64,000 nt of DNA from the NCBI GenBank assembly GCA_964571605.1, contig CAZNCS010000002.1, positions 1 to 64,000 of the forward strand, read 5' to 3'. The stretch is from Leptospira_B sp964571605 (GTDB taxonomy: Bacteria; Spirochaetota; Leptospiria; Leptospirales; Leptospiraceae). Shown piece by piece: positions 54,101-62,233 of the stretch. The notes under the pieces were generated by a model. The model worked only from the letters and a program-made list of their open reading frames with translations, made no database searches and was not told where the DNA came from. A program made the position numbers and the translations under genes. Numbering within the stretch: position 1 is the first letter of the stretch; each line of letters starts with the position of its first letter.

Positions 54101-54304
54101 GTTCCTCTGCCGAACTCTTTGAGTCTGGATGCGATTACCAATTCGGGAAGCGGAGCAAAATGTAATCTGCAATCTACCACGGACAAACTTAAATTGATAA
54201 CGATTCCGATTCCGAATACAGAACCGTATCCGTATTTATTCGGAGGTCTTCAATTCCAGGGAAGTTTTGCGGGAAGCCCCGGAGGAACCATCAATTGTCC
54301 TTAA
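51158..54304 (+). CDS. large lipoprotein with SbsA Ig-like domain, paralog 2
   Basis: A 1048-residue paralog of the preceding protein with the same order: lipobox VFAGC (Cys31), the SbsA Ig-like domain (YKSLEIVFSEPMKTDTV ... LIFDPFRELKANTIYTL), a divergent Cys-containing segment (about 365-475), and a highly conserved C-terminal half with DTVTQAAYSLWQNGALNLTI and PLVNNVLRQVPLPNSL. The divergent middle contrasts with near-identical flanks. ATG 51158 or 51164. A 252-bp gap separates it from paralog 1, so it may have its own promoter. Confidence 0.78.
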   Translation: MAMGLGETRRIEREWTLTIGVCLTALTVFAGCSGAEKGGGLLDSLLTSLGVPLDSGGNIPGTSNNINYKETDTPATLPVDFGTSGPQAILNLASLNQVDRYKSLEIVFSEPMKTDTVNADFVLKEQNGTALPGPAGKKGGTFYWKSGGRLIFDPFRELKANTIYTLTLTSAPQGLEGGNLNPYTVSFTTEADYFIGMTLNGTAIGPGNTQKDLTFADASPGSIAMNLNASFTNPINPNQIQSVKLTHMGSTAEQILCSGTCDMTVPLAATLNLNSFSGAKAGLKPYQGGNAYEFQIQTVDGKTFRRSFGFNYGKVNTTPYALITNASAAIFDEAQTLKLFANILERFAHADFKINTKTFNDFSGNPKTTDITPLRDPDGNGNFSDRRCIDYWSISANDFPISINYIKTYGDMIGQYGNGYCGVAGNTGAFNIVASFLGNLPMWLDVYINNIVVPPLAPDNTTNITDSIYVQADGVLGIDLNGKRSVIDLTTTGYSHDCTGLACLLGNDDTYAFSTTATLNPNSPYTSRLARAKAISTFDSSGNISVAIKTPFTPNDAITGNFYVSPWWQNLNVAGVNLLAATDTLGSWLSPITESVANNAVPQATPYITQGMLKDIVERVSVAAMNAVLVSLNNPGLDITLPDYLPAPLNNFPLSLKLMAQNDAVVKSDGTNKGILTSASVSLVAKNPLANSDPKYHGHLLSSGFVSTRPIAAGTAMTKTYPFSKSNTNPGLLLSLNADTVTQAAYSLWQNGALNLTINKQFINQIKAYAGSDPLFELTQELVKVGTLLNILAPGRSTLIGLRPTDPTQLVPNVNSTDDVDIDVYAIHAPNGEFKFGGTNTLPVLVVNFTDLELRIYGRRPPGTDVSNTSTAVPCSSSVADSSPLSCRYLLNTVRVSIKGDGSFNFIPFVNPDPVNKPQYNNLNALSLIIRKDAASMSYTLDILEGTQFNPFGLDPKGIFQIVDPLIRSLIIPLVNNVLRQVPLPNSLSLDAITNSGSGAKCNLQSTTDKLKLITIPIPNTEPYPYLFGGLQFQGSFAGSPGGTINCP

Positions 54305-54633
54305 ACAATTGGAACGAATAGAATGGATTTTCTATAGAAGTCGGATTCTTCCGCGATTTTGATTTCGGAAAATTCTTTTGTAGGAGTTCCAACACAAAGG
54401 GCACCCCCGCCCTGCATTGGGAATGGGGGGAGTGGTTCGTGGGAGAGAGCGGTGATTTTTCTCTATCAGAAAATGCAATCTTCGTCAACCGATTTTGTGA
54501 CTAAGAAACTGCGTGTAGGAACTATGACTTATTCACATATAAGAAGAATAGAATAGAATGTACTTAAAAAAAAAGAGGTCGTGAATAACGGCCTCTTTTG
54601 AAATCGAAATTCTTTTATTGGAAAATGTATTTC
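54305..54633. other. intergenic with TGTAGGA repeats and terminator
   Basis: No gene supported. Two TGTAGGA-type motifs (54381 and 54513) occur; the second shares TGTAGGAACTATGA and following bases with 41909. A terminator ends the region (next entry). Confidence 0.5.
54571..54599. terminator. bidirectional terminator
   Basis: AAAAGAGG..CG / CGG.CCTCTTTT with a short loop, an A tract on the left and TTTT on the right, between convergent genes. Confidence 0.78.
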
Positions 54634-55371
54634 TTAAATTTTTCCGCCTCCATAAGTCTCATCGCTTGGAACGGAGGATTCTTCCGGAGTCCAACCTTGA
54701 GGCGTATGGCAGGAAAGGCAATTTTTGAGAGAAATATTTTTCTTCATTAGATCTTTGAATGGAGGTAATGCCTTAAATTTCACGATCAAACCATCGTAGG
54801 AACTTCTTTTTGGCTCGGAACTATCTCCTGGATAATAGCCCCCGTTTCCTTTTTCTTGTAGAGTACCTTCTTTCGGATCTCCTGTGCCTGTAACTGCGAC
54901 TTTTCCTTCGCAGGTGCAGAAGGACGAGTCTTTGGATTTGGCATCATGGAATGCGGAGAAAGAAGTTCCTCTTACACCGGCTGTAGAGGTCGGAGTAAAA
55001 ACTTCGAATTTTTTACCTTTTAAGTTTAGTATTTTAAACCAAGCAAAACCGCTTAGTACTTCCAATTTTCCGTCTTTTGAATCGTTGTAAAGAGTTGTAA
55101 GTTTGAGTTTCGTATTCGGAAGGACTTTAAATTCGGATCCTTTATACAATAAGGTAATTTTCGAACCGTTGCCGGTGGAAATCACGTCTCCTTCTCCGAC
55201 TTTATCTCCTTGTTTAAGGGTGATCCAGGCGCCTTTGGCTAATTTTTGGACCTGAACTTTGCCCGTTAAAAAAGAAACGACCGATTCTTTGTCCTGATTC
55301 TCTTGGCTGATTAACACCAAAGAACATAAGGTTAAAGCTAAACTTAACACCATTGATATTTTTAGTTTCAT
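54634..55371 (-). CDS. FecR-domain secreted protein with terminal CxxCH motif
   Basis: A 245-residue protein with a signal peptide (SMVLSLALTLCSLVLIS). A FecR domain occupies about residues 30-165: VQVQKLAKGAWITLKQGDKVGEGDVISTGNGSKITLLY, then VFTPTSTAGVRGTSF. The C-terminal tail carries CLSCH (Cys218-His222), a c-type haem attachment motif. A FecR domain joined to a haem site is unusual; an electron-transfer or haem-sensing role is conceivable but unproven. It could also be chance. Eleven bp after the outer-membrane protein gene, so one operon. Confidence 0.72.
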   Translation of the reverse strand: MKLKISMVLSLALTLCSLVLISQENQDKESVVSFLTGKVQVQKLAKGAWITLKQGDKVGEGDVISTGNGSKITLLYKGSEFKVLPNTKLKLTTLYNDSKDGKLEVLSGFAWFKILNLKGKKFEVFTPTSTAGVRGTSFSAFHDAKSKDSSFCTCEGKVAVTGTGDPKEGTLQEKGNGGYYPGDSSEPKRSSYDGLIVKFKALPPFKDLMKKNISLKNCLSCHTPQGWTPEESSVPSDETYGGGKI

Positions 55372-55382
55372 AAACTTCTCCG

Positions 55383-56831
55383 TTAAAATTCCACTGTAGT
55401 CCAGACGGTAAGTTCTTTTCCTAGATGACCGTAGGAAGAAATTCCGTTATTAGTTGCCGTTCCTTGGAATTGTTGCAAATACTCCGCTTTTGTTCTTTCG
55501 TTTCCCGATTGGTCCACATAAGAATTTTCTTTTCCACCGTCAGCGTCTCTATTCCTAGTTTCAGTATATCCCATAGAAATACGTAATGTTTCCGTAATAA
55601 TCCATTCTGCAAAAATCGAGGTCCTTCTAAACGAGGATTGTGCGGAATATCCGGATGAATTCAGGGCAGGGCCATAATTTGTTCCTCTCGGATCCCAATA
55701 CGCGGATTCTGGAACACCGGGAAGAATTTGATGGATCTGCGACCGGTTGGCCGCGAGTACTCCGTTTTGTCCGGTTCCACCTTCTATTCTTCCCACGACT
55801 CTAAAATTCTCCCAACCCAAAGATAACCAGGCATATGCCGCGCTTCCAATGGAATCTAATCCTGGAGTTAAAGGATAGGTAGTCGTCTGAGAAAAATCTC
55901 TGACCTCTCCGCCTTTTTGTTTTCTCCATACGTAACCTAGTCCAAAGTTAATAATTTTTTTACGATCAAAATTGGCTTCGACGGCATAGGAGTCACTTTG
56001 TAGGGAACGAACTTCTTTTCTGAGTATCGTTGCGGGGTTATTATCCGTCGCGAGACAGTTTGAACCTTCTCTGCATTCCGCACTTGTGGACCCGGAAAAA
56101 TTAGAATTTCGGTAAAAAAGATGGAGGCCTATGCGATTATCATCTCCGATTTTTGGTTCGTAAGAAAGACGGGAAGATACATCAAAACCGAAAGAGTCCG
56201 CACCTTGACTTTGTCTGTAACCTTCTCCATTTGAAAGAATTACCTGAGCGGATATTGTATCCCATTTTGCGTTTCCGCCTAACCCAATATCGGCGGGAGC
56301 AGGTGCAAAACCCAGACTTTCTAAAGGACCTTTATCCACGTATCTCCATCTCCAATAATTTTTCCATTGGGTATAGGTATGAGGTAATTCCTGCATCCCG
56401 AATGTAAGAGAATATTCTCCTAAATTGGTTTCCCAGGTTTTGCGAATCAAGGCCCTGCGAATGCCTAACAGATACGGGTTAGACTTTGTTCCACCATCTG
56501 TTTTGGTATCCGCACTTATTTGGCTACTTCGTAATAATTCTCCCCAGAGTTCCATACTGACTCCGGTTTCTTTCCATTCCTTATTGATCGTAAGAAGTGT
56601 CCAAGGGGTCGAAAAACCGGTTTCGTCGTTTGGGTATCTACTGGACAATCCAGAGCCTCCATCCGTCATTCTTTGGCCGTAAGAAGGAGACAGAATTCCC
56701 CCGATTTTCAAACCATAGAACCCATCGGGCTCATCCTTTTTAGTAGTCACGATATCTTCCGCATATAAGCTACCGGATAAAATAAGAATACAATGAGCGG
56801 CGACGCGTGGAATCCATTTCCAAATTTTCAA
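55383..56831 (-). CDS. outer-membrane beta-barrel (porin-like) protein
   Basis: A 482-residue protein with a signal peptide ending LSGSLYA. Throughout it has alternating amphipathic strands rich in Gly, Tyr, Trp and Ser (VSMELWGELL, YSLTFGMQEL, VGLHLFYRNSN-type), and it ends in Phe (VWTTVEF), the usual C-terminal signature of barrels. The family resembles large alginate-type or DUF1302-like porins, but I cannot fix it. Probable outer-membrane channel working with the co-transcribed FecR protein. Confidence 0.7.
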   Translation of the reverse strand: MKIWKWIPRVAAHCILILSGSLYAEDIVTTKKDEPDGFYGLKIGGILSPSYGQRMTDGGSGLSSRYPNDETGFSTPWTLLTINKEWKETGVSMELWGELLRSSQISADTKTDGGTKSNPYLLGIRRALIRKTWETNLGEYSLTFGMQELPHTYTQWKNYWRWRYVDKGPLESLGFAPAPADIGLGGNAKWDTISAQVILSNGEGYRQSQGADSFGFDVSSRLSYEPKIGDDNRIGLHLFYRNSNFSGSTSAECREGSNCLATDNNPATILRKEVRSLQSDSYAVEANFDRKKIINFGLGYVWRKQKGGEVRDFSQTTTYPLTPGLDSIGSAAYAWLSLGWENFRVVGRIEGGTGQNGVLAANRSQIHQILPGVPESAYWDPRGTNYGPALNSSGYSAQSSFRRTSIFAEWIITETLRISMGYTETRNRDADGGKENSYVDQSGNERTKAEYLQQFQGTATNNGISSYGHLGKELTVWTTVEF

Positions 56832-57059
56832 GAACAGACCTCCTTGAGATCCTTCCCGCTTCAGGCAGAAAGAAAAAATTTCGCATAGCTAAACCTATCC
56901 ATTCCCTCTTGTCTACCAGACTTTCCCTTAAAAGTAGGGTCTATTCGATTTCCTGATTCTTAAGGAATACTGGAATGGACGATACTTTGGCAGGAATCAG
57001 GAAGAAAAAACCGAATCGACAGTTCTACAGAATCGGATTCACTGGTGGGGGCAAGAAGG

Positions 57060-57092
57060 CGGACCGCCGTATGGTTTCGCTAAGGCGGTCCG
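57060..57092. promoter_or_regulatory. 9-bp stem hairpin upstream of the histidine kinase gene
   Basis: CGGACCGCC / GGCGGTCCG, perfect 9-bp arms with a 15-nt loop, 20 bp before ATG 57113 and in the leader. Placed to affect translation or binding of the response regulator; no T tract follows directly. Confidence 0.5.
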
Positions 57093-57112
57093 ATCTATTC
57101 TTTCGGTAAATT

Positions 57113-58141
57113 ATGCGCACTTTTAAGATACTCTTCTGGTTCACGATCAATACTGTAATTGGAACTATGAATGCTTTACTAGTAGCGCATAACTCGGATG
57201 CGCCTTTTTGGAAAGTTTTTATAGCGACTCAGGTTACCACACATTCCGTCTGTTCGATCGTGGAATTTTCAGTCGAAGTTTTGAATCATAAAAGTTGGGG
57301 TCCGTTTTGGACGGGGGCGTTTTTGGTCCTTGCCTCGGTTTTTGCGGCCGTTTTGGGGGTTGCGACCGGCGGAATCATTCACGTTTTGCTTCTTGTAGGG
57401 GAAGGGGCGGGGGCCGAAAGAACGCATGGTGGTTCGTATAATATTCTACTCAGTAGTTTGATTTTGGCCTTATTCATTTCTTTTTTGGAAAAATCGATGC
57501 AGATTCTGATAGAAAGAAGGAAAAAAACGGAAACCGAGCTGAAAGACATTCAATACCGTGCCTTTCAGAATCGGATGGATCCACATTATCTATTTAATAC
57601 TCTCAATACGGTTCATTCGCTTTTAGTTACGGATCCCCAAAAGGCGGATAATGCATTAATTCTACTTTCAGAAACCTATCGGTATTTATCCGATCGGATT
57701 TATGAGAGGACTATACCATTCGCGGAAGAATGGAATTTTACAGTAAATTATCTGGAATTGCAAAGAATACGGTTTTCAGACTCTCTGAGCATACGTATTC
57801 ATAAAACGGGGGATTTTTCCAGCCTGCGGATTCCTCCTCTCACCTTGCAGCCATTAGTCGAAAATAGTTTTAAACACGGATTGGAGAATCGTTCCGAATT
57901 GGGCATTTTAGAGATACATGCCCACGAAAATTCGGGTAGAATCAAGATTGAAATCAGAGACAATGGAAATGGTAAAACGACTTCCAACGGAATTCGTCCC
58001 GAAAAAAATAAGTCCGAATTTTCTAGAACTTTGGATAATATTAAGTCCAGATTAGAATATAATTTCGGAGAAGCGAATCTGACTTTAGTAAAAGATAATT
58101 TGGGAATAACCACCTTAAAGCTGGAATTCGAGACAAGATGA
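57113..58141 (+). CDS. LytS-type sensor histidine kinase
   Basis: A 342-residue kinase. Four membrane segments (residues about 5-125) with only short loops, so it may sense a membrane or intracellular signal. A His_kinase domain (PF06580 type) has YRAFQNRMDPHYLFNTLNTVHSLL with the phospho-acceptor His, and an HATPase domain: PPLTLQPLVENSFKHGLENR (N box) and IEIRDNGNG (G1). It overlaps the response regulator by 4 bp (ATGA). Confidence 0.88.
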   Translation: MRTFKILFWFTINTVIGTMNALLVAHNSDAPFWKVFIATQVTTHSVCSIVEFSVEVLNHKSWGPFWTGAFLVLASVFAAVLGVATGGIIHVLLLVGEGAGAERTHGGSYNILLSSLILALFISFLEKSMQILIERRKKTETELKDIQYRAFQNRMDPHYLFNTLNTVHSLLVTDPQKADNALILLSETYRYLSDRIYERTIPFAEEWNFTVNYLELQRIRFSDSLSIRIHKTGDFSSLRIPPLTLQPLVENSFKHGLENRSELGILEIHAHENSGRIKIEIRDNGNGKTTSNGIRPEKNKSEFSRTLDNIKSRLEYNFGEANLTLVKDNLGITTLKLEFETR

Positions 58142-58881
58142 GCGATATTGTATATAAAGTTTTAGTCGTAGAGGACGAAGTCCCTGCCAGAGATTTGCTT
58201 CGAAAATTTCTGGAGGATTGGAAAGAATTCGAAGTTGGAGGGATTGCAAGAACGGGAGGACAGGCGATCGATCTATTGCAAAAAGAAAAATTCGATCTTG
58301 TATTTTTGGATATCCAACTTCCTGAAAAAAGCGGTTTGCAAGTGTTAGAGGAAATGGGAGATATATCGCCCGTTTTGGTTTTTACAACGGCATATAGAGA
58401 ACATACTCTGAAAGCGTTTGAAGTGGGAGCCTGTGATTACCTTTTAAAACCGTATACGAAGGAAAGATTTACCGCCTGCATGGAGAGAGCGCTGAATCAT
58501 ATTCGATTGAAATCGGTTTCAGGTTCTCGAAAATCGGGAGATCCGGACCCTGTTTTCGTTTTTAGAGAAGGGGGACTGATTCATAGAATTTTATTGTCCG
58601 ACTTACATTATCTAACTGCGAATGGAAAACGTTCCGTCCTTCATACCAAAGAAGGTGATTTTGAAACGGCAAGGCTTCTAGGCGATCTGGAAAAAGAACT
58701 TCCTAAATCGGATTTTTTAAGAATTCATAGAAAACATATGGTGAATCGAAATATTGTTTCGGCTACGAAATCCCAGCCGGGTGGGGCATATACGATTTAT
58801 TTAAAAGACGAAGATGAAACAAATCTTCCGGTGGGAAGAGAATTCGTGGAAGGTGTAAAGATTCTTTTCGGGAAAGGTTAG
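58138..58881 (+). CDS. LytTR-family response regulator
   Basis: A 247-residue regulator. The receiver domain (about residues 5-125) has the acidic pocket VVEDE, the phospho-Asp in LVFLDIQLPEKSG, and KPYT. A LytTR DNA-binding domain spans about 145-245: VFREGGLIHRILLSDLHYLTANGKRSVLHT ... KSDFLRIHRKHMVNRNIV. It forms an operon with the kinase. Promoters with LytTR boxes for this pair are not evident in the window. Confidence 0.9.
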   Translation: MSDIVYKVLVVEDEVPARDLLRKFLEDWKEFEVGGIARTGGQAIDLLQKEKFDLVFLDIQLPEKSGLQVLEEMGDISPVLVFTTAYREHTLKAFEVGACDYLLKPYTKERFTACMERALNHIRLKSVSGSRKSGDPDPVFVFREGGLIHRILLSDLHYLTANGKRSVLHTKEGDFETARLLGDLEKELPKSDFLRIHRKHMVNRNIVSATKSQPGGAYTIYLKDEDETNLPVGREFVEGVKILFGKG

Positions 58882-58912
58882 ATTGTCGCTGCACCGAGGT
58901 TGGAAGTAGGGG

Positions 58913-59029
58913 CACGCAAAGGCGCAGAGTCGCAAAGAATTTCGAGAATTTCTGACGATTCCAAGTGGACATCTAAACTTATGCGAAAGGATAAATAATA
59001 GTTCCTCTGCGTCTTAGCGCCTTTGCGTG
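58913..59029. repeat. inverted pair of REP-like sequences
   Basis: CACGCAAAGGCGC... (58913-58936) and the near-reverse complement ...GCGCCTTTGCGTG (59004-59029) between convergent genes, about 67 bp apart. Related to 16201-16228. It may act as a dispersed repeat or terminator structure. Confidence 0.6.
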
Positions 59030-59039
59030 AACTATTTCT

Positions 59040-59738
59040 TTACCAAGGAATTTCTTTTTTATCTCTTAGGAAAGATCCTGATGGGCCATTATCATCCAAA
59101 AGTGCCGCCCAAACGATCGTTTCTGCGCCTTTTTCAACGGAACGGGTCGCAGTCTTGCCTCCCATATCCGTTCGAACCCAACCAGGGCAAACTGAATTTA
59201 CTTTTATATTTTTGCTACCCGCTTCGGAAAACAAAATGCGAGTTAACGCATTCAAAGCGGTTTTTGAAATCCGATAAGCAGCGTATCCTGAACCCATATC
59301 CGAAAGTTGTCCCATACCCGAGCTAACATTTACGATTCTTCCATATCGATTTTTGATCATCAAAGGTAGGAGCCCTTGAGAGAGCAGAAAAGGACCGATT
59401 AAATTAGTGTCCAGAGTTCCTTGCAGTTTTTCTAAATTAGTGTTTTCTATCGGACCTTGGTCCAAGTAAACTCCGGCGTTATTAACCAAAATATCGATTC
59501 TCTTATGAAGATTTAAAATTGTTTCTAAAAAATCTTGAACGGATTTCGGATTCGAAACATCCAATGAAAAAGCTTCTGCGGATCCATCGGAATTTCGGAT
59601 CGTATTAGCGGTTTTTTCCGAATCTTTCAATTGCCGGGAGGCACATATTACGTGGATTCCTTTTCCGCCGAGTTCTATGGCGACTTGTCTGCCGATCCCC
59701 CGGCTTGCTCCGGTTACGATTGCAATTTTTTTGTCCAT
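59040..59738 (-). CDS. short-chain dehydrogenase/reductase
   Basis: A 232-residue classical SDR. Seen: the NAD(P)-binding TGASRGIG motif (residues 9-16), NNAGVY, a catalytic Ser in NVSSGMG, and YxxxK as AAYRISKTAL; the PGWVRTDMGG pattern follows. It resembles carbonyl reductase-type NADPH enzymes. Substrate unknown. Ten bp downstream of the CorA gene on the same strand. Confidence 0.88.
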   Translation of the reverse strand: MDKKIAIVTGASRGIGRQVAIELGGKGIHVICASRQLKDSEKTANTIRNSDGSAEAFSLDVSNPKSVQDFLETILNLHKRIDILVNNAGVYLDQGPIENTNLEKLQGTLDTNLIGPFLLSQGLLPLMIKNRYGRIVNVSSGMGQLSDMGSGYAAYRISKTALNALTRILFSEAGSKNIKVNSVCPGWVRTDMGGKTATRSVEKGAETIVWAALLDDNGPSGSFLRDKKEIPW

Positions 59739-59748
59739 GGAGATTGGA

Positions 59749-60756
59749 CTAATCGTTGAACCAATTTTTCGATTTAAAATAGAACATCATACCCCCAGGA
59801 ATTGCGAGGATCATTCCGATGGAGATGCCCATCGCTATATGATTTTCGTATGGCAAATCCGTAAAATTCATCCCGAAAAAGCCGGTTAAAAATGTAAGTG
59901 GCATAAAAATCATGGAGACAAGAGTTAAATTTTTAATGATCTCGTTTGTTTTTTGAGAAAGAAGGGAGAAATACGCTTCCATCGAGTTCGCGATCAGATC
60001 TCGATCCATATCGATCGTTTCCACGAGTCGGCTGAGATGATCGTATACGTCCCTAAAATAGAATCGAATTTTTTCGGAGAGAAATTTGTTTTCATGCCGC
60101 ATGATTAAGTTCAGAACCTCCCTTTGCGGGGAGAGAACTCTTCTCATACGTACTAAATTTCGTTTCAGATAGATGATATTGGTGATAAAATCAGGTTCGA
60201 CTTCGTTGATTAAAATTTGATTTTCTAAAGTGGCTATTTGATCGGACAGGCTGTCCAAAATCGGAAAATTCGAATCCACTAAAAAATCGAATAATAGATA
60301 TAAAACATGGTCGGTTCCTTTGGAAGTCAGACTGGATTCCGTAAGGCATCTATTCCAAAGAATGTCGATTAGGCTTTCATTATGTTCGTGGACGGATACA
60401 ATAAATTCCTGATTAAAGAACACATGGGTTTCTTTCGCAGAGATGGATTTTATTTTTTCGTCTCTAAAACTATGTAAAACGATAAAAGCATGATCTTCGT
60501 AATCTTCGAATTTCGGCCTTTGGTTTCGATTGATACAATCTTCGATCGCCAAATGATGGAATCCGCAATTTTCAGATAGAAAGCCTAAGTCCTCGGCGGA
60601 AGCTTTTTCGATATCGATCCAAATTCTTTCTTTTCGAACCGCGTTTTTCAGTCGGAACGTTTTTCGAAACGAGTTATTTACTTCTTTTTGAATCGCTTTG
60701 TTCGAACGAATTTTTGGGTTTTTAGAAAATTTCGGAAAAGAAAGGATTCGAAGCAT
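59749..60756 (-). CDS. corA: CorA-family magnesium transporter
   Basis: A 335-residue CorA-type divalent cation channel. The cytosolic N-terminal domain has ENCGFHHLAIEDCIN. Two C-terminal membrane segments flank the GMN selectivity motif (FFGMNFTDLPYENH, about residue 300). Pentamers form the pore (family knowledge). The C-terminal tail is basic (FKSKNW). Upstream of the SDR gene. Confidence 0.9.
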   Translation of the reverse strand: MLRILSFPKFSKNPKIRSNKAIQKEVNNSFRKTFRLKNAVRKERIWIDIEKASAEDLGFLSENCGFHHLAIEDCINRNQRPKFEDYEDHAFIVLHSFRDEKIKSISAKETHVFFNQEFIVSVHEHNESLIDILWNRCLTESSLTSKGTDHVLYLLFDFLVDSNFPILDSLSDQIATLENQILINEVEPDFITNIIYLKRNLVRMRRVLSPQREVLNLIMRHENKFLSEKIRFYFRDVYDHLSRLVETIDMDRDLIANSMEAYFSLLSQKTNEIIKNLTLVSMIFMPLTFLTGFFGMNFTDLPYENHIAMGISIGMILAIPGGMMFYFKSKNWFND

Positions 60757-60806
60757 ATGTCTAAAACGGGCAAATTAAGCTCGTATCCTCGGCAAAAAAT
60801 AAACGA

Positions 60807-61358
60807 TCACGTATTTTCCAGGGCGTATACGATATAGGCTTTGAAATCTTCTAGGGTAAATTCTCTTTTGTTCGACAAATGATTGATCATGTAACCGATG
60901 ATCGCAGAGGTTAGATTTTTCACTTCGAATTCGGTATAGTTCGGTTTCAGTGCTAAGATGATTTTTTTCGAATTTTCGTAAAAGATCAAGTTTACGAGAT
61001 GGATATTTCTTTTCTTTAGTCTATGGATTTTGGGTTGGAGCATCAGGCTCCAGTACAGCCGTAGATATTCCTCGTTTTCTTTTACAAGTTTTACGATCTG
61101 CCCGCCTAAAAAATGGATCAATTCGCTTCTGTTTTCCGATGGGTTCAACTTTTCAGGGAGATATTTTTTAAGAATCGTATCATGGGATTCTATAATTCCC
61201 TCTAAAATCGATTCTTTGGATTCGAAATAACGATACGCGAGTCCCAAAGACAAACCTGCCCTTTGTGCGATTTGGCGCATGGTGGTTCCATGATAACCTT
61301 GTTCTGAAAAAAGGCGTAAGGAGGTTTTAAGTATAAGGTCTCTTGTATCTTTGGCCAT
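60807..61358 (-). CDS. TetR-family transcriptional regulator
   Basis: A 183-residue TetR regulator. HTH: LILKTSLRLFSEQGYHGTTMRQIAQRAGLSLGLAYRYFESKESILEGII (residues about 8-56). The C-terminal ligand domain is helical and unrelated to known subfamilies by eye. It is 3 bp after the lyase gene, on the same strand, and probably co-transcribed with it. Confidence 0.87.
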   Translation of the reverse strand: MAKDTRDLILKTSLRLFSEQGYHGTTMRQIAQRAGLSLGLAYRYFESKESILEGIIESHDTILKKYLPEKLNPSENRSELIHFLGGQIVKLVKENEEYLRLYWSLMLQPKIHRLKKRNIHLVNLIFYENSKKIILALKPNYTEFEVKNLTSAIIGYMINHLSNKREFTLEDFKAYIVYALENT

Positions 61359-61361
61359 GTT

Positions 61362-62165
61362 TTATCGGATGGAGTAGAGAACCTTTCTGGAGCCGATTCT
61401 TTCGCGATTCGTCTCCATGCGATTTTTATAACCATAGGATTTTTCTGGCTTTAATACGGAGAATAGATCGTACAATTCTATCTCGAATAATAACATCGCT
61501 TCTGCAACTTCTTCCGCAACCTTCTCTGCCGATTTTGCAGCGTCTACACAGACATGTCTGGAATTGATTTTGTCAGGACGGATTTCTTCGGCGATTTTTC
61601 TGAAGTTCTGTTTAGTAATGGTTCCGCCGACGGAAGTCTTTTTTCCTCTATCTCTGGAAATTGCGATAATAGTACGAGTGACCTTCATTACTTCTTCGTC
61701 GTCCGGAATCAAACCCATGGACGAGGACAAATCGGATCTAGCGGCTGTCACTTGGTCTAAATCTTCGAAAGCTTTGGAGTCCGCAATTTCCAAAAGATTC
61801 TTATAACCTGTGATCGTTTCCAGATTAATCGCTTTTGTAACTTTGGCGAATGTAACCGGAGTGAGCATACTTTTCAAAGTGGAGATGAAATTTTTAAGAG
61901 CGTAAGCGGACTCTATCATAGGGGCGGAGATCCCTTCGATTTCTTCTTTTACAAGCATCCGGATATCTGTTCTTGCTTCCGGACCGCCGATTTTGACAGT
62001 GACCGGTACCAAATCTTTGGCTACCATATGAAGAACCCGAATTTCATCTGAGTCCATATCTTCGGTTTCCGTTCCGCCTTTTAAACCCACGATCGGATAA
62101 CTCCGCATCAGGGAAATCAGGTAGCGTCGAAGTTCTATAATTTTCCGGTCTATCTGCTCTTTCAC
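61362..62165 (-). CDS. HpcH/HpaI aldolase/citrate-lyase-like protein
   Basis: A 267-residue protein with a CitE/HpcH-type TIM-barrel pattern: VPVTVKIGGPEARTDIRMLVKEEIEGISAPMIESAYALKNF, with a typical metal-binding Glu, and RDRGKKTSVGG. The family cleaves or condenses acyl-CoA substrates; the actual substrate is unknown. GTG 62165 is chosen because AGGTGA precedes it; a TTG at 62210 lacks a clear ribosome site. Divergent from the signal peptidase gene. Confidence 0.65.
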   Translation of the reverse strand: MKEQIDRKIIELRRYLISLMRSYPIVGLKGGTETEDMDSDEIRVLHMVAKDLVPVTVKIGGPEARTDIRMLVKEEIEGISAPMIESAYALKNFISTLKSMLTPVTFAKVTKAINLETITGYKNLLEIADSKAFEDLDQVTAARSDLSSSMGLIPDDEEVMKVTRTIIAISRDRGKKTSVGGTITKQNFRKIAEEIRPDKINSRHVCVDAAKSAEKVAEEVAEAMLLFEIELYDLFSVLKPEKSYGYKNRMETNRERIGSRKVLYSIR

Positions 62166-62233
62166 TCGGTCACCTGCTTTTTTACATTTATAGTATCGTC
62201 TTTTCCCCAAAAACTGTAAGGATTTTTGGTTTT

